The notes under the pieces are model-generated. The model saw only the letters and a program-made list of their open reading frames with translations, was not told the origin of the DNA and made no database searches. Positions 63,841 through 64,000 of a stretch of DNA of 64,000 bases are shown here, piece by piece. This DNA is from Actinokineospora globicatena. GTDB lineage: Bacteria > Actinomycetota > Actinomycetes > Mycobacteriales > Pseudonocardiaceae. Within the stretch, counting starts at the first letter, position 1. Each line of letters begins with the position of its first letter. The position numbers and the translations under genes are program-made. The DNA is taken from NCBI RefSeq assembly GCF_024171945.1, contig NZ_JAMTCR010000002.1, positions 2,356,001-2,420,000 of the forward strand. Reading direction: 5' to 3'.

Positions 63841-64000
63841 GTGACAGAGCACTTCCAGGTTCACGGCGGCGCACGGCTCGTCGGCGAGGTCGAGGTCGTC
63901 GGCGCCAAGAACAGCGTGCTCAAGCTGATGGCGGCCGCGTTGCTCGCCGAGGGCACGACCACCCTGACCAACTGCCCGGAGATCCTGGACGTCCCGCTGA
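63841..64000 (+). CDS. murA: UDP-N-acetylglucosamine 1-carboxyvinyltransferase, 5' part (runs off the window)
   Basis: The first 53 codons give the N-terminus of MurA, which adds enolpyruvate to UDP-GlcNAc in the first committed step of peptidoglycan synthesis: [20 protein letters not shown] followed by [18 protein letters not shown], with the substrate-binding Lys-Asn pair. GTG 63841 is the start. The catalytic Cys loop lies beyond the window. Confidence 0.93.
   Translation, partial: MTEHFQVHGGARLVGEVEVVGAKNSVLKLMAAALLAEGTTTLTNCPEILDVPL

Overview
The window is high-GC actinomycete chromosome with many GTG starts. The gene order wecA - atpI-like - atpBEFHAGD, a Rho with a long Arg/Asp/Gly-rich insertion, the lysA-hom-thrC-thrB order and the overlapping starts point to Pseudonocardiales (an Actinokineospora/Saccharothrix-like genome). 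Genus assignment is inference. No rRNA is present. One tRNA, tRNA-Arg(CCG), lies at 29221-29292 on the minus strand.

The left ~29 kb is accessory. It opens with a three-gene cluster (3-2795: the C-terminal part of a glycosyltransferase-like protein and two unknowns). Next come a 51-bp-period hairpin repeat and the remains of an integrative-element module: a 40-aa ORF, a CxxC protein and a DUF2637 gene destroyed by a stop and several frameshifts. A complete type I restriction-modification operon (hsdM-hsdS-hsdR, 4107-10324) follows. Then there is a gene graveyard (NUDIX and phosphotransferase fragments), a pentapeptide-repeat protein convergent with an unknown gene, an OLD-like ATPase/TOPRIM gene carrying an in-frame amber codon and a Glu-to-Lys change in its TOPRIM motif, a DUF2690 protein and a secreted NlpC/P60 peptidase.

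From 18.7 to 29.3 kb sits what I read as a ~10.4-kb genomic island. A partial copy of the tRNA-Arg 3' end and its downstream flank (18740-18829) is a direct repeat of the intact tRNA end at 29156-29245. No integrase remains. The cargo is two convergent modules. The first is a 1698-aa STAND-type ATPase with a degenerate nuclease-like N-terminus, similar in layout to Avs defence proteins. The second is a four-gene operon encoding a small membrane protein, a sigma factor, a 79-aa acidic protein and a 943-aa TPR-CHAT protease. The TPR-CHAT/sigma pairing recalls the CRISPR-associated Craspase logic, but there is no CRISPR array or Cas gene here. This is the best candidate for an undescribed system in the window.

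The right ~35 kb is core genome: a sugar ABC transporter ATPase, a lytic transglycosylase, a cation efflux protein, DUF305/DUF3105 proteins, nrtL-lysA-hom-thrC-thrB (lysine and threonine synthesis from aspartate), rho, rpmE, prfA-prmC, tsaC, wecA, the F1Fo ATP synthase genes, cobO and the start of murA. The atp operon is unusual in that atpC is cut off from atpD by an oppositely oriented ECF sigma factor and membrane-anchored partner gene, and it appears to have its own promoter.
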